This document shows, one piece after another, positions 51,950 through 62,893 of a stretch of DNA of 64,000 nucleotides. Source of the DNA: Nautilus pompilius (Eukaryota; Mollusca; Cephalopoda; Nautilida; Nautilidae); contig JACATO010000992.1 of the NCBI GenBank assembly GCA_018389105.1, forward strand, positions 1 through 64,000, written 5' to 3'. Below the pieces are notes generated by a model. It made no database searches. It saw only the letters and a list, made by a program, of their open reading frames with translations, and had not been told where the DNA came from. The stretch's first letter is position 1, and each line of letters opens with the position of its first letter. Made by a program: the position numbers and the translations under genes.

Positions 51950-54350
51950 CGAAATGTGTGCACTCAAATTTAATCGTTATTTTATTTTAGGTTCCAGTGT
52001 TACTTCATTTCTGGGTGACAGACCTAGAAAGTTGCAATGGAAGAAATACTTTCTATCAAATTATTCTGCTAAAAAGAGACAAGAAATGAAGACAATAGCA
52101 AAATCAAGGCCACAATTGCAAACAAAACTCATGGTGAGACATCTATTGAAGAAAAGCGGGCCATGGAGATAGTGCCTGCCCACCACCTATCCCCTGCAAA
52201 TGAAATTGTGCCAGGCCATCAAGTAGGCCTAAATGATCCAAATGATGAAAACAGCAATGAGATATCACCTTTGGTTGAGGTCTCAAACAAAATTCTTTTT
52301 ATTATGGCACACAGTGAGTCATATTTATGGAGAACCTGTAAAAACAGGCCTAATAGTTCAAAGGATGTGCTGGCATCTCATCAAAATCCAAAGGTGCCCA
52401 AGACTGACTGGTCTGATATTTGGTTGACTGATAAGTGGACAACAAAGAATTATCCTAGGGTAATCACATTATTGGTAAGCTCAGATGTGACAGTTATAGC
52501 AAAATTTTTCCCTGGCTATACACAAAAGTGGAGACATTTCCATAGCAAATAAATGGGCCAAGTGTTCTATGAAGCAATATGGATCTGACTATTTGGCCCA
52601 ACTAGCATCTCTAAGGAAGAGAATATAGAAACAGAAAATTGATAGCACATTATCCAGCTGTAAAGATTATGGAGTAAACAGAACAGGAAATAATGCAGTT
52701 GTCAAAATGCAAATTCAGAAGTCAAAGCATCAATTGAAGTTATGTGAAAAACACTACATTGCAAAAGACTGACTCTACTCTGATTATCCTGATCTCCACC
52801 AACTACGGGATCTAAATGATATGGACCTAGGATAGGATTCAGTCTGCATTTATGATACATCACCACTATAAACATGGTGGACCAGATCTCATCTGAAATG
52901 TATAAAAAGAGAGCCTGTGCTCAGATTATGGGGATTGACTGAAAGATTTCCTTTTTATTACTGAATCAACCACACTAAGCATTAAAGTAACAGCTATTAT
53001 CTACCTGAAAAGTGAAACCTCTAAGATCCATGTTTTTTTACCCGAGTGAACTAGATCAACTGCAAAGAATATTGTGGCTGAGAATAAATCTTGTTACATT
53101 TTCATGTGATGGTGCCAGTATTATGTTAGGTAGAATATCCAGTGTAGCTAGTTACCTTTTCAGTATGTACCCAAATGTCATAGTGTGGCACTGTTTGAAT
53201 TACAGACTGGAAATTGGAGTATCTGACACGTTTGGTGATCTAATTGCTGTAGATCATTTTCAACAATTCTTTGACAAACTGTACGCACTTTAGTCATTCA
53301 CTCAAATAAGAGAAAACTGAAAAAATATGCCAAAAAAGTCAGTGGGCAGCTAAGAAAAGGCTGGCATATTTTTGGAGTCTACTGAGTAGCAAGTTCATAT
53401 CCTACATATCAGCCAGTCATTGTGCTGTCTCATTGGAAATATATCCTGCAACCCACAAAGAGCAAAGAGGGGCCAATGTTTCTTGAGTTGTTGTAAAAAT
53501 CTGTTCACCTGAATCCTTGTTGAATTCTAGGCCTAATGTATGCATTGCATAAAATTTAAAGCTTGTCTAAACTGCTTCAAAGTCAACATGCATCCTTGAC
53601 ATGTGTAGACAATCAGATGTGCCATATCATCCGCACTCAAGCATATGGAGGAGTGGCTGAAAAACAACGGAAGCCAAACATGCAATCCAAAACCATTCTT
53701 TCACATTAGCTGAAGACAGGAAGGTTGTCATGACCAATGAAAATTATTTCTGACAAGCTCGGCTAATAATCTAAATGCCCAATTATTTTGCACCTCATCA
53801 AATGAAAGAAGAAATACTAACTGGATGACAGTGGCAAGTGAACATGCTGAACTTCTGAAACAGTTAGCTTTTCCTGACTAGGAAAGCTGGCCATCCAATA
53901 TGGGTTCTGAATGCAACAAAGATATCTGACAGTCGTGCATGCAATTTCATCTACCAGTGATAAGAGCAGTCTATGCCTACTGAGACTACTTTGACTACCA
54001 CTATTAAAGACGAAACCTCTTAACTGCACACACATTGTTCATGCAGTACAGCTAAATGTAAACAGGGTTCTCTACAAAAACATCATCGTGATTCCAATCT
54101 GAAGCAACCTGTTCATAAGGAATGTGTCATGTTTATAAAGCATCGTGGCCCTACTTTCTATGTAAAAATCTCTCACCTATACCAGATTGTAAATCAGAGC
54201 AGAAGATTAGCCATGCACACACACACAAAAAGGTGTTAATCAAGACAAAAAATTGCAGAAATACGTCCAGGCTAATAGCCTAGCACTACAAGCACTGCCA
54301 GACTCCTGACTCTAGATCATGTAGAATAAAAGAAACAACTGTTTTCCTTC
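51950..54350 (+). mobile_element. hAT transposon relic (KIAA1586-like)
   Basis: The best block is at 53,012-53,293: TFSCDGASIMLGRISSVASY, then FSMYPNVIVWHCLNYRLEIG and HFQQFFDKLYAL. This matches the CDGASVMLGxKSGVAxxL, NIIVWHCLNHRLEL and HFxxFxDKLYxLY blocks of hAT-type proteins related to KIAA1586 and ZMYM6. An N-terminal part (52,163-52,552) contains SDIWLTDKWTTKNYPRV. Many stops separate the pieces. Inverted ends and target duplication were not found. Confidence 0.68.
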
Positions 54351-54577
54351 AGGTGGTTTTAATGTTCATGAAATTGACTTATTTCTTATGAAAAATTGCA
54401 AGATTCTAGAGATTTTGGGAAAATCACCTACCCTCTAACTTAAAAATTAAGAGTACACTGGCATATAGATGTTTATTGAACAGGGACTACTACTAAAGAC
54501 GAACTTGTTTTCAGAAATAGTCCCAAACTAGGCTTCAGCTTTTCCCACTTTAACATAGGCAAAAACATATTTCATGA

Positions 54578-54612
54578 CACACACACACACACACCACACA
54601 CAGAGAGATGAA

Positions 54613-54644
<32 letters not shown>

Positions 54645-54646
54645 AC
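54578..54646. repeat. (CA)n/(GA)n compound microsatellite
   Basis: A run of CACACA is followed by a long GAGAGA run. Simple sequence only. Confidence 0.9.
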
Positions 54647-56326
54647 AATCTCTGTTACTTGAATATTTTGAGAAATGAAATAAGAGTAATCATTATAATA
54701 AAATAATATAAGTTCTTTTTTTTAAACTAATGCAAAAATAATCCTTCAAAAAGTGATGGCTTATATAAATACTTTCCAATGAATAAATGTTACAAGAATC
54801 TTGCAGGTGAGACTGGTGATCCATCTACCTGTAACCAGGGTTAATTCATAATTTTAAATGTGTTTAGCATAAGTTGAGGTGAGTTAGTACTAATAGAGTG
54901 CCTTCCCTTTACACATGGAAATTGACCAGTGACCTAGTTAATATTATTTAGTCTGGTACATAGACTTCTGTTATTTTCAAAGCCTGTTAACATAGTATTT
55001 GGCCTTTCCCCAAATACATGAAGATTACTCAAGTTATACAACTGAAGTCTTCCATATAAAGCAATTTACTAATTGGCAATGTTTGACAAATAACAACACT
55101 CCAGTGCTATTTTCAAGAGAAATTTACTTTTCTCAATACTAAAGATGAATTTCCGTACAAGAGGACAATGACAAATATGCAATATATAGGGTAATATTCT
55201 TCATTAACTATCAATTCATAAATCAGTGATCAGATAATTAGATCAAATAGGCTATCTATAAAGAAAAAAGAATAATGTGCTGGCCATGTTATACACTCTC
55301 AATAAATAACTAATGCAGTAATGTTATAGTACAATGTGCACTATTAAAGCTGAGCAATAGTATAGAACCATGGGAATGCTTTTTAAAAAAAAAAAAAACA
55401 ACTATCAATAGATAGGAATTTGTTTTAGTTTCCATACACATCCACTTTAGTTTTGGGCTATTTAAAAATGCACACAAACCAAATCAGTAAAGAGAAGCAA
55501 GCTGCTGCTATCAGCATACCTGTAGAAATGATTGCCTTTTAAATTTATTTATACAAATAAAATACAACAAAATATTTTTTATATTGTCATACAATAAAAG
55601 CAGATAGGAAATAATACTAAATTTTTGTTGGTTATCAAAGCCATATTAGAAATTTTTATTTTAAAAAATCCATTTGAGAGATATTTTGTGAACAGTGTCA
55701 TGTGTCAAGAGAAACCAATCAAGTGAAAAATCTATGCAACAACGCGAATCGGGAGCAAATAAGCATGAATAACTATGAAAGCCTGCACTGAGACAGGGTG
55801 GGAAGTCCTAGTCTATATGAATCATTTAACAGAAGTGCCACCTAAGTTTTATAACTGTACTACATGAAAAAGAGAAAAAAATTGCGTAAACTGTTTATTG
55901 AAGATAATGCTCAACAAAACTATTTTTCTGTAAAACTGCATTTATTAAATGATTTATCTCCCTTTATGTTCTTTTGCAGTCTTTTATATTTTTTATAGCT
56001 ACACCAAAGAACCAGATTTGTAGCCTCAGTCCCTATTATTAAGATGGAGTTATCAGTAGAAAATATGCAATTGTTACTCCCTTCTGTAAAGCCTGGTCAC
56101 ATGTGGAACTGCTAGGAAAGATCGCATGCCTAACAAATATGAAAAATAAAATGACATCACAAATAAAAAAAAAAACAGCTGTAACATTGGTTGAGAACCA
56201 ACATGGAAAAATAACCTGTTTTTTCTTTTTACTGAAAAAGATATTTATTAAGACCTTATCTGTGTTAGTGTGCATGAAAAGACTGGACATGGAGAAAACA
56301 GATGCAGAGCAGATACCAGAAGGAAC
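54647..56326. other. Intron DNA without recognised features
   Basis: AT-rich DNA in the RhoBTB 5' intron. No coding or repeat signature was recognised beyond poly-A/T tracts. Confidence 0.5.
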
Positions 56327-56865
56327 AATCTCTCTCTCCCTCCCTCCCCCTCTCTCTTTCCATCTCTCTACTGAGGTCTCTCCTCTCTCACTCTCTCCAC
56401 TGAGGTCTCTCTCTCTCTCTCTCTCTTTCCATCTCTCTACTGAGGTCTCTCTCTCACTCTCCATCTCTCTCTACTGAGGTCTCTCTCCCCATCTCTCTCT
56501 CTCCATCTCTCTCTCTCTCTCCATCTCTTCTCTCTCTCTACTGAGGTCTCTCTCTCCCTCTCTCTACTGAGGTCTCTCTCTCTCTTTCCATCTCTCTCTA
56601 CTGAGGTCTCTCTCTCCATCTCTCTCTCTCCATCTCTCTCTCACTCTCCATCTCTTTCTCTCTCTCTACTGAGGTCTGTCTCTCCATCTCTCTCCACTGA
56701 GGTCTCTCTCTCCATCTCTCTCTCTCTACTGAGGTCTCTCTCTCCATCTCTCTCTCTCTCTCCATCTCTCTCACTGAGGTCTCTCTCTCTCTCCATCTCT
56801 TTCTCTCTCTCCATCTCTTTCTCTCTCTACTGAGGTCTCTCTCTCCATCTCTCTCTCTCACATAC
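56327..56865. repeat. CT minisatellite with recurrent ACTGAGGT
   Basis: A variable-length CT array in which ACTGAGGTCTCTCTCTC recurs roughly every 30-70 bases, with CCATCTCTCT spacers. It lies about 0.6-1.1 kb from the predicted RhoBTB 5' exon. The E/R-rich minus-strand frames here are repeat translations. Confidence 0.9.
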
Positions 56866-57239
56866 ACACGGTGTAATTTTAAATGCTTGTTTAAACTTAA
56901 ACTTATTTGTTTTCCTCTCCTCAGAAAACAGCGAGAGAAGACAAAACACGAAATCGTTCGTAACAGCAGCAGTACGATAACAAATTGATTCAGTGCGAGG
57001 GGAACTTGTCCCCCCCCCCCCTCCGATCGCTGACTCTAAGAGAACCACCAGATAAATAAGCACACCTTTCCCCACAACAAGGAGGGGAGGAAAGATGGTC
57101 TGGTACATCAGACGGACAACCAACTTCTACGTAATTAAAAGCAGAGTCGGATCCAGTAAGACAAACACAGAAGGCTAACAGAACCGAGGTCACCGGTCTG
57201 TGGGAGCCGGACAGGCGGGCGGCGGAAGTGTCAACAATG

Positions 57240-57674
57240 GCTAAATTAGCTGTCTCGACCGAACAGGTGCCCCCCCCCCCGCTGCCACAGATGTCGTCGG
57301 AAAGGGATTTGATTTTAACTGGTCGGCGGCCCCACTCCAGACTACTATGCCCGGTATCGCGATCGGAGTGAGATCCACAAGGCCACCATCCTCATCCTCA
57401 TCACACACACACACACACACCACCTCGCACGGCAGCGCCACAGCCAGCCAGCCACTCGACTCACTCACCGTTCCCGGCTCGGGGTTCCTTCTCAGCTCGC
57501 GCGCGCCCCCCCGCGCCCGGAGCGCCGCCCTCACGTAAACCACACGATGAATGGAGGAAGACGACGGACCCGTCTCGCTCAGGCGCCCCTCCCCCCCGAG
57601 GCGCATAAATATTGTGGATTTGCGTCACCGGAAGCTGTGCACACGGATCCCTGACGTCGGCGGTACCCACGACG
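57240..57674. promoter_or_regulatory. GC-rich bidirectional promoter (RhoBTB / drebrin-like)
   Basis: A sharply GC- and CpG-rich island in AT-rich DNA. On the minus strand an ideal donor, GGGAACG|GTGAGT, is at 57,469/57,468 and predicts a RhoBTB non-coding first exon. On the plus strand the drebrin-like ATG is at 57,675. No TATA box is evident, which suits a CpG-island promoter. A motif GATGGCGGC overlaps the drebrin-like start, a YY1-like context. Transcription start sites cannot be read from the sequence alone. Confidence 0.7.
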
Positions 57675-57760
57675 ATGGCGGCGGTCGACCTGGCCAAGAA
57701 CCGGCAGAAGCTGCTCGGAGCCTACAACGATGTCGTCAACGACAGAACCGACACCGACTG
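57675..57760 (+). CDS. DBNL: Drebrin/drebrin-like (Abp1) coding exon 1
   Basis: The ATG opens MAAVDLAKNRQKLLGAYNDV and then VNDRTDTDW, with the tryptophan split by a GTGAGT donor at 57,761. Vertebrate DBNL starts MAANLSRNGPALQEAYVRVV and TEKSPTDW, and drebrin has HRLELLAAYEEVIREE before DW; the TDW boundary matches. This is the first part of the ADF-homology domain, which binds F-actin. DBNL links actin to endocytosis and drebrin shapes dendritic spines; invertebrates usually have one such gene. The symbol is a family assignment. Confidence 0.88.
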
Positions 57761-58226
57761 GTGAGTTGGGGCGTGTCATCCCCTCCCTGGCTTCGTCCCA
57801 CCCCCCAGGGGGCGGAGGGTCGGCAGGGGGGGTCGGTCTCTCCCGGAGGGAAGTGGCGGACCTCCGCCGGTGGAGCCCCCTTTCTGGGAGGGAGGACCCT
57901 TCTGGAGAGGCCCCGTTCTTCTCTCACCGCGGGCCGCCCCCCTCCCCCTCTGGGGTGGTGGGTGAGGGGCTGCGGGAGACTGGGGAGGATGACTCACTCG
58001 ATATATCGTTTTTCCGCTTCCTGGTTCCCCCCCCACCCCGAGTTTTGCTGTTTTCCATCCCCTCCGTGTGGTTCTCCCTAATTTACCTGTGAAGAGCCGG
58101 GAAAAGGGAACCTTTATGTTTCGCTTTGATCATCCAACAAACCTGAATACACCCCACCCCCCCCTCCCCGTGTAAGTGGGATTTTAGCTGGATCGGTGGT
58201 GTATGCTCTTAGTTCCTTCTCGGAAT

Positions 58227-58800
58227 AGTTGTCTCCCCCTTAGCTAATTGCTGAATTTATAAACCATTAGATACCCACAAGTAACACTGGTGGTGGTTTG
58301 GAGAGCACTGTTAACTCTTGGCCGACCAGCCCGACCCACAGTGATTAGTTGTCTCCCCCTTAGCTAATTGCTGAATTTATAAACCATTAGATACCCACAA
58401 GTAACACTGGTGGTGGTTTGGAGAGCACTGTTAACTCTTGGCCGACCAGCCCGACCCACAGTGATTAGTTGTCTCCCCCTTAGCTAATTGCTGAATTATA
58501 AACCATTAGATACCCACAAGTAACACTGGTGGTGGTTTGGAGAGCACTGTTAACTCTTGGCCGACCAGCCCGACCCACAGTGATTAGTTGTCTCCCCCTT
58601 AGCTAATTGCTGAATTTATAAACCATTAGATACCCACAAGTAACACTGGTGGTGGTTTGGAGAGCACTGTTAACTCTTGGCCGACCAGCCCGACCCACAG
58701 TGATTAGTTGTCTCCCCCTTAGCTAATTGCTGAATTTAAACCATTAGATCCCACAAGAAAATTTAGCACTGTTAACTTGGCCACCAGCCGACCCACAAAT
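58227..58800. repeat. 120-bp minisatellite, about 4.8 copies
   Basis: Units begin AGTTGTCTCCCCCTTAGC at 58,227, 58,347, 58,467, 58,586 and 58,706. The first four are almost identical: one base is missing in the third unit. The fifth is degenerate and truncated, with several deletions. High identity indicates recent amplification or assembly duplication. Each unit ends CTTGGCCGACCAGCCCGACC and then CACAGTGATT. Confidence 0.95.
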
Positions 58801-60612
58801 TTTTTCCCCTGTTTGTTTTTAGTATGAAGGCTTAAAGCCGAGTGGAAATGTGTGTCTTTTTTTTGGCTTTGTCAAGTATTTACTAACAGATGGAATGGGG
58901 GGTGGGGGGGGGGGGTAAAATTACAGAAAATGATCTGAAACCATAATATAGCAGGAATAAGTTGGACCCGTAATGACTGCTTTCATTTTACTTGGCCTTG
59001 TTTTGGCCGATGTCTTTAATGATGAGATATTTCCCAAAGCTGCCTTGATGACTTTCGCCAGTTTTTTTTTTAAATTTCCTGGATGATTCTTTGCAATATG
59101 TTGCCCCCGTTACTTTATTTGCTGTCTGACATGGTGCCTTATCTTGTAAACGGAACCGGTCTTAGGCGCAGAAGGACTAGGCAGCACCCTTTGGCTTCAG
59201 GAGGCCCCCCCCACTCCACATGTGTTGCACTTGTATTACATTGTACGTGTAAGCCTATTTTTTGCACAACACTGTAGATATGTTTTGATACATTAGAATT
59301 CTCGTTCTTACCTTGTTATGTCTCAATTTTCACGCATTAAGTTTTGATGAGTAGGTTTTTAATGGATAGTCTGCTAGAACATATGGAATATTACTTGGTA
59401 TGTGCGCTTGGAGGCCACAAGCAAGGATTTTGCTTTGGACCTCTCAAAAAAACCTGAGACTAGGCTCTGCTTGTAAATATTAAAAGTTATCATCAGGATG
59501 GAGTTTCTAAACAGATTCTACAAACTTTGTTTATTTTCTTTTAAAGATTCAAGTACCAATTTGAATTTACTGATGTTCCTTTTGGTAGGATTAACAAAAT
59601 TTCCTTGACCATTAGCAGAGAGATGGGGGCCAGATGTGGACACTTTCTGGATGCTTCTGAGTCAGCAAAATACAGTTTGATTTAAATCTTTCACCTGATT
59701 TTCTTCTGACTCTCAAAGTATCATGATTACCATAAAGATTAAGTGAGCTTTCATCTGCAAATATCCTTCATCCATTCTTATACTTGATAATTTTGTTGAT
59801 TCTTGCAAAATTAAAGATTTCTTTTCTTTTTATGGCAGAAAGTCTTAGTATTTTTTAGATGGGATGTATGATTTGACACCCACTGTTACTAAATATCTTC
59901 TAACAGATTTATCCAATATTTTCTCGGTAATGCTTTCTTACCATTCTCTAGCTGATGCGCCATTTGAGGCAAACCTACCTCTTTTTGAAGTTTTGCCAAA
60001 ACTTATTCTTCCCCTGGTGACACTTTTATTGTTGATGCATCTTTTTAAATTATTCTAATAATCCTGGAAACACTTCTTACTGGAAGACTAAGTCTTTCAA
60101 CAATTTTTGAACGTCCTCATTCAGCCCCATTTGGTATGTATAGAAATCTGCTGTCTATCAGGATCACTTACTTACTTTCTGCACACGTTTTCTCAATTTA
60201 AAATAAATATATTTTGATGAAAAATTACTTACCTTGACTGAAGATGCTGATGCATGGATGGCTAATTTATACATAGAAAAGTTATGAAGGAATTCCTAGA
60301 AGTCTCAGAATTTTCTGAATTAAAGAGAAAGTTTGGCAATTTCTAGAATATAACAGAAAGATCAGGATCCTCTAGAATTAGATCTAAAATTCTAGAATAT
60401 TTTAGTTACCATTTTTTTTATTTTTCCAAACCACACCTATTCATATTCAAACTTCCATTTCCCATGTATTTGGTGTTTGCTTTACAAATTTTTTAATGAT
60501 ATAAATAGGAAAGAAATTTCATTGTTGGACATTTGTATTTAAAGCTTTATTTTTAACACAAAAACAATGATTTAAAATTACTGGGTGGACAAGATTGACT
60601 GGCCAAGGCTGT
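58800..60612 (-). mobile_element. Tc1-like element, family 2, copy B (inverted)
   Basis: The reverse complement follows copy A (28,338-29,976) through its length. Examples are the start CAGTCAATCTTGTCCACCCA, the middle CCAGTAAGAAGTGTTTCCAG and the opposite end around 58,820-59,120 (GTCAAGTATTTACTAACAGA against GTATTTATTAACAGAC in copy A). It is interrupted by a hAT MITE at 59,151-59,469. Apparent plus-strand frames here (for example 59,864-60,058) are antisense shadows. It is inactive. Confidence 0.78.
59143..59477. mobile_element. hAT MITE, 319 bp, nested in Tc1-like copy B
   Basis: Target duplication CTTGTAAA at 59,143-59,150 and 59,470-59,477. The element (59,151-59,469) begins CGGAACCGGTCTTAGGCGCAG and ends, on the other strand, CAGAGCCTAGTCTCAGG. 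Copy A of the Tc1 host has uninterrupted sequence at the same place, acting as an empty-site comparison. The CCGGTCTTAGG-type terminus is seen in other animal hAT elements. Confidence 0.85.
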
Positions 60613-62837
60613 AAGTAAATAATTTTAATGTCTAGTTTTTTTACAGAAATTTACAATTCCATTGGTCACCAAAAAAACTACCTTGTTGGCTATTTTTTCT
60701 ATTAACCATCAATGTCAATACTAGTGGAAACCTAGGTCAGGCTAATATGACCAACAGTCCTGCTAAAACCTGCATGGACCATTAGCTTGCAAACTCTAGA
60801 CAACTAAAAAGGTTCAGTTAAGAATTATACTCTTGATTTATGTCGAACAGCAATAAATCTGATTTTATGAATCACATCTCTACTTTTAAGGAACGAGTGA
60901 GAGCCGACGTGTGACAGGTTGAATTGATGCGTGTATGCCACAGAAAATATAAAAGCACAGAAGAAGGATATGAATAGAAGAGAAATAAAGGATGTATGAA
61001 GACCTATGAGATCTAGCCAAAATTTTGATAAAGACAGTTAAAAGTCACTTGTGCAGACTTAGTTCATCCCTTAGAAATTGCTTTTAGAACTTTCTAGCCT
61101 TCTGTACTCGGGGATGGCTTGGAATAGTCACAGGGCTTTAGAGAACAGTAAATCCAGTCCAACCTGAAATTATTTTCAGAAAATGTGTACGGCTTCACTC
61201 GTGCAAAAAAAAAATTTTGATGATGAACTTGAGCATGAGTAACAGAACAATTTTTGGATACTTGGTTAGTTAACCAAGCTTAAGGCTACCTAGAAAACAA
61301 AAACAAATTTTACTTAAACTCCCTATTGTGACCCTGTTTTAGCTGAGGACTAGAAAATCTTGCTGTCTACCAAATTATTTGAAATTTTTGGAGCCCTGCT
61401 TCCGTCTTAGAAAGTAATCTACACCAAAACAAGGGACTGGTAACTTAAAGATAAGAAATGGGCCTAATTGTTTAATATTACATTTTCATTTGGTTTCCTA
61501 AATGGTTAGTAAAAATGTAAATTGCATTTTTGCTTTGAAATGTTAATTTTTAATTGAAAAACAAATAACAATGAAAATGAAGTATACACATGTAGTCCAT
61601 TGATGCCATTATCACCAAGGCTAATTTGAGTCCTACAGTTTGTTTGAAGTGTCATCCACTCCTTTGAATCTAGAAAATGCTTTAGGTTTTCTATCTTATG
61701 GAAGCTGTTCAGAGAACCTAAAGACAGGTGATGTGGTCCAGAACAATATTGACAGTATCAGCCAAGTACTGGTGGATCACTTGAATTTGAATGTTTAACA
61801 TACAGAAAATATTTTTGGATATATGCATGCTGGAATTTAATCTTGACTTAGAGGAAACCATTTCTTTAATGACTGACCCCCCGACACTTCATATAATCAA
61901 TTTTTTAGATACTTATGGAAATGTGATTTTTGCCTGCTTCATCTGGTATATGCCAACAGTAAGCAGCCTGAAGGTTTCTTTTGCATCAATCTTCATTTAC
62001 ACAGCCATTTTTCTTGCAAGCCTTTTAAACTCAACAGTGTGACTGACCTTGTTTGGTTGTTTCACGAGAGCAAATATACTTTGTGCAATTTCAGAATTAT
62101 TCCATGTATTTTTAATGAAACTGTGGGCAGTAATATTTGTAAAAGCACAATTCTCTAACATTTGCCTTTAAACGGGATTTGCAAGTTAGGAATTGCCATG
62201 CCTAGGAGGAATTTTTCATTGTCAGCTGTCACCAAACAGTACATTGTTGCTCTCATCTTTTTTGGCAGGAAAAAAATCTACAATAGCCATGTCTAATGGA
62301 TAGTTTCTATGTCATTTTTGAAACGTGGCAAATTATTGCTGCATTGTTTCTCCTGTCAGCAAGGTATGGTCCAAGGACAGAAATAAAGTACTCATTTTCA
62401 GATATGATGATCATTGGCTTCACAAGATTGTGTTGCTTGAGTATACTATAATTTCATCATTGAAATACATAACTGGCACTCTTTTGAACATACATGTGTT
62501 TTATCCCAACTGAAATAGCTGCATCACCTGCCAGAAGTTGCATTTCAAGTCAAGTATGGTGAGATATCAAGTGATCATTGCCTAATGTGTCTAAATCCAA
62601 ACTGGAAGGGAACAGAATCATTGACCACTGCAGAATTTAAGTAAATCACTCTCCAACAGTACATATCTCTCAACTGTAGAATATTTGCCAGAATTTTACC
62701 TGATAACTCATTGTGTTGCTTGTCTTGATAAGAAGCTATTTAATTTTAGACTTTTTCTCACTTCACATTTGTAATGCGTGTGTTCTACTTCTCAATTACA
62801 TTGACTCCCTGATTGGCAGATGATGCTTACTTTTCAG

Positions 62838-62893
62838 GGCCTTATTTGGCTATGAAGGTAATTCAAGTACACTCAAAGTGGTGGAAACAGGAA
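62838..62893 (+). CDS. DBNL: Drebrin-like (Abp1) coding exon 2
   Basis: After CTTTTCAG the G completes the tryptophan of exon 1, then ALFGYEGNSSTLKVVETG follows, ending before a GTAAGT donor at 62,894. Vertebrate DBNL continues WALFTYEGNSNDIRVAGTG at the same point. The phase (2 in, 1 out) joins correctly. The rest of the ADF-H domain and any SH3 domain lie beyond the window, as no further exon was found before 64,000. Confidence 0.93.

Larger units (their letters stand above)
49609..57468 (-). other. RhoBTB 5'-UTR intron (about 7.9 kb, predicted)
   Basis: Predicted from the TTTTTCAG acceptor at 49,609-49,610 and an ACG|GTGAGT donor at 57,467-57,468 on the minus strand. It holds a hAT MITE, a Tc1-like relic, a hAT relic and a CT minisatellite near the promoter. 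Confidence 0.65.
57761..62837 (+). other. Drebrin-like intron 1 (5.1 kb)
   Basis: Donor TG|GTGAGT and acceptor CTTTTCAG|GG. It contains the 120-bp minisatellite, the family 2 Tc1-like copy B and a nested hAT MITE. 60.7-62.8 kb shows nothing else recognisable. Confidence 0.85.

Noticed and set aside
56039..56867. E/R-rich minus-strand frames near 56.4-56.9 kb
   Set aside because: Same reason: they translate the CT minisatellite.
57241..58092. Several long open frames in GC-rich DNA around the promoter
   Set aside because: GC-rich DNA has few stop codons. Only the short drebrin-like exon at 57,675-57,760 has family support and proper splice sites.
59864..60058. 64-codon plus-strand frame
   Set aside because: It is antisense to the transposase region of Tc1-like copy B.
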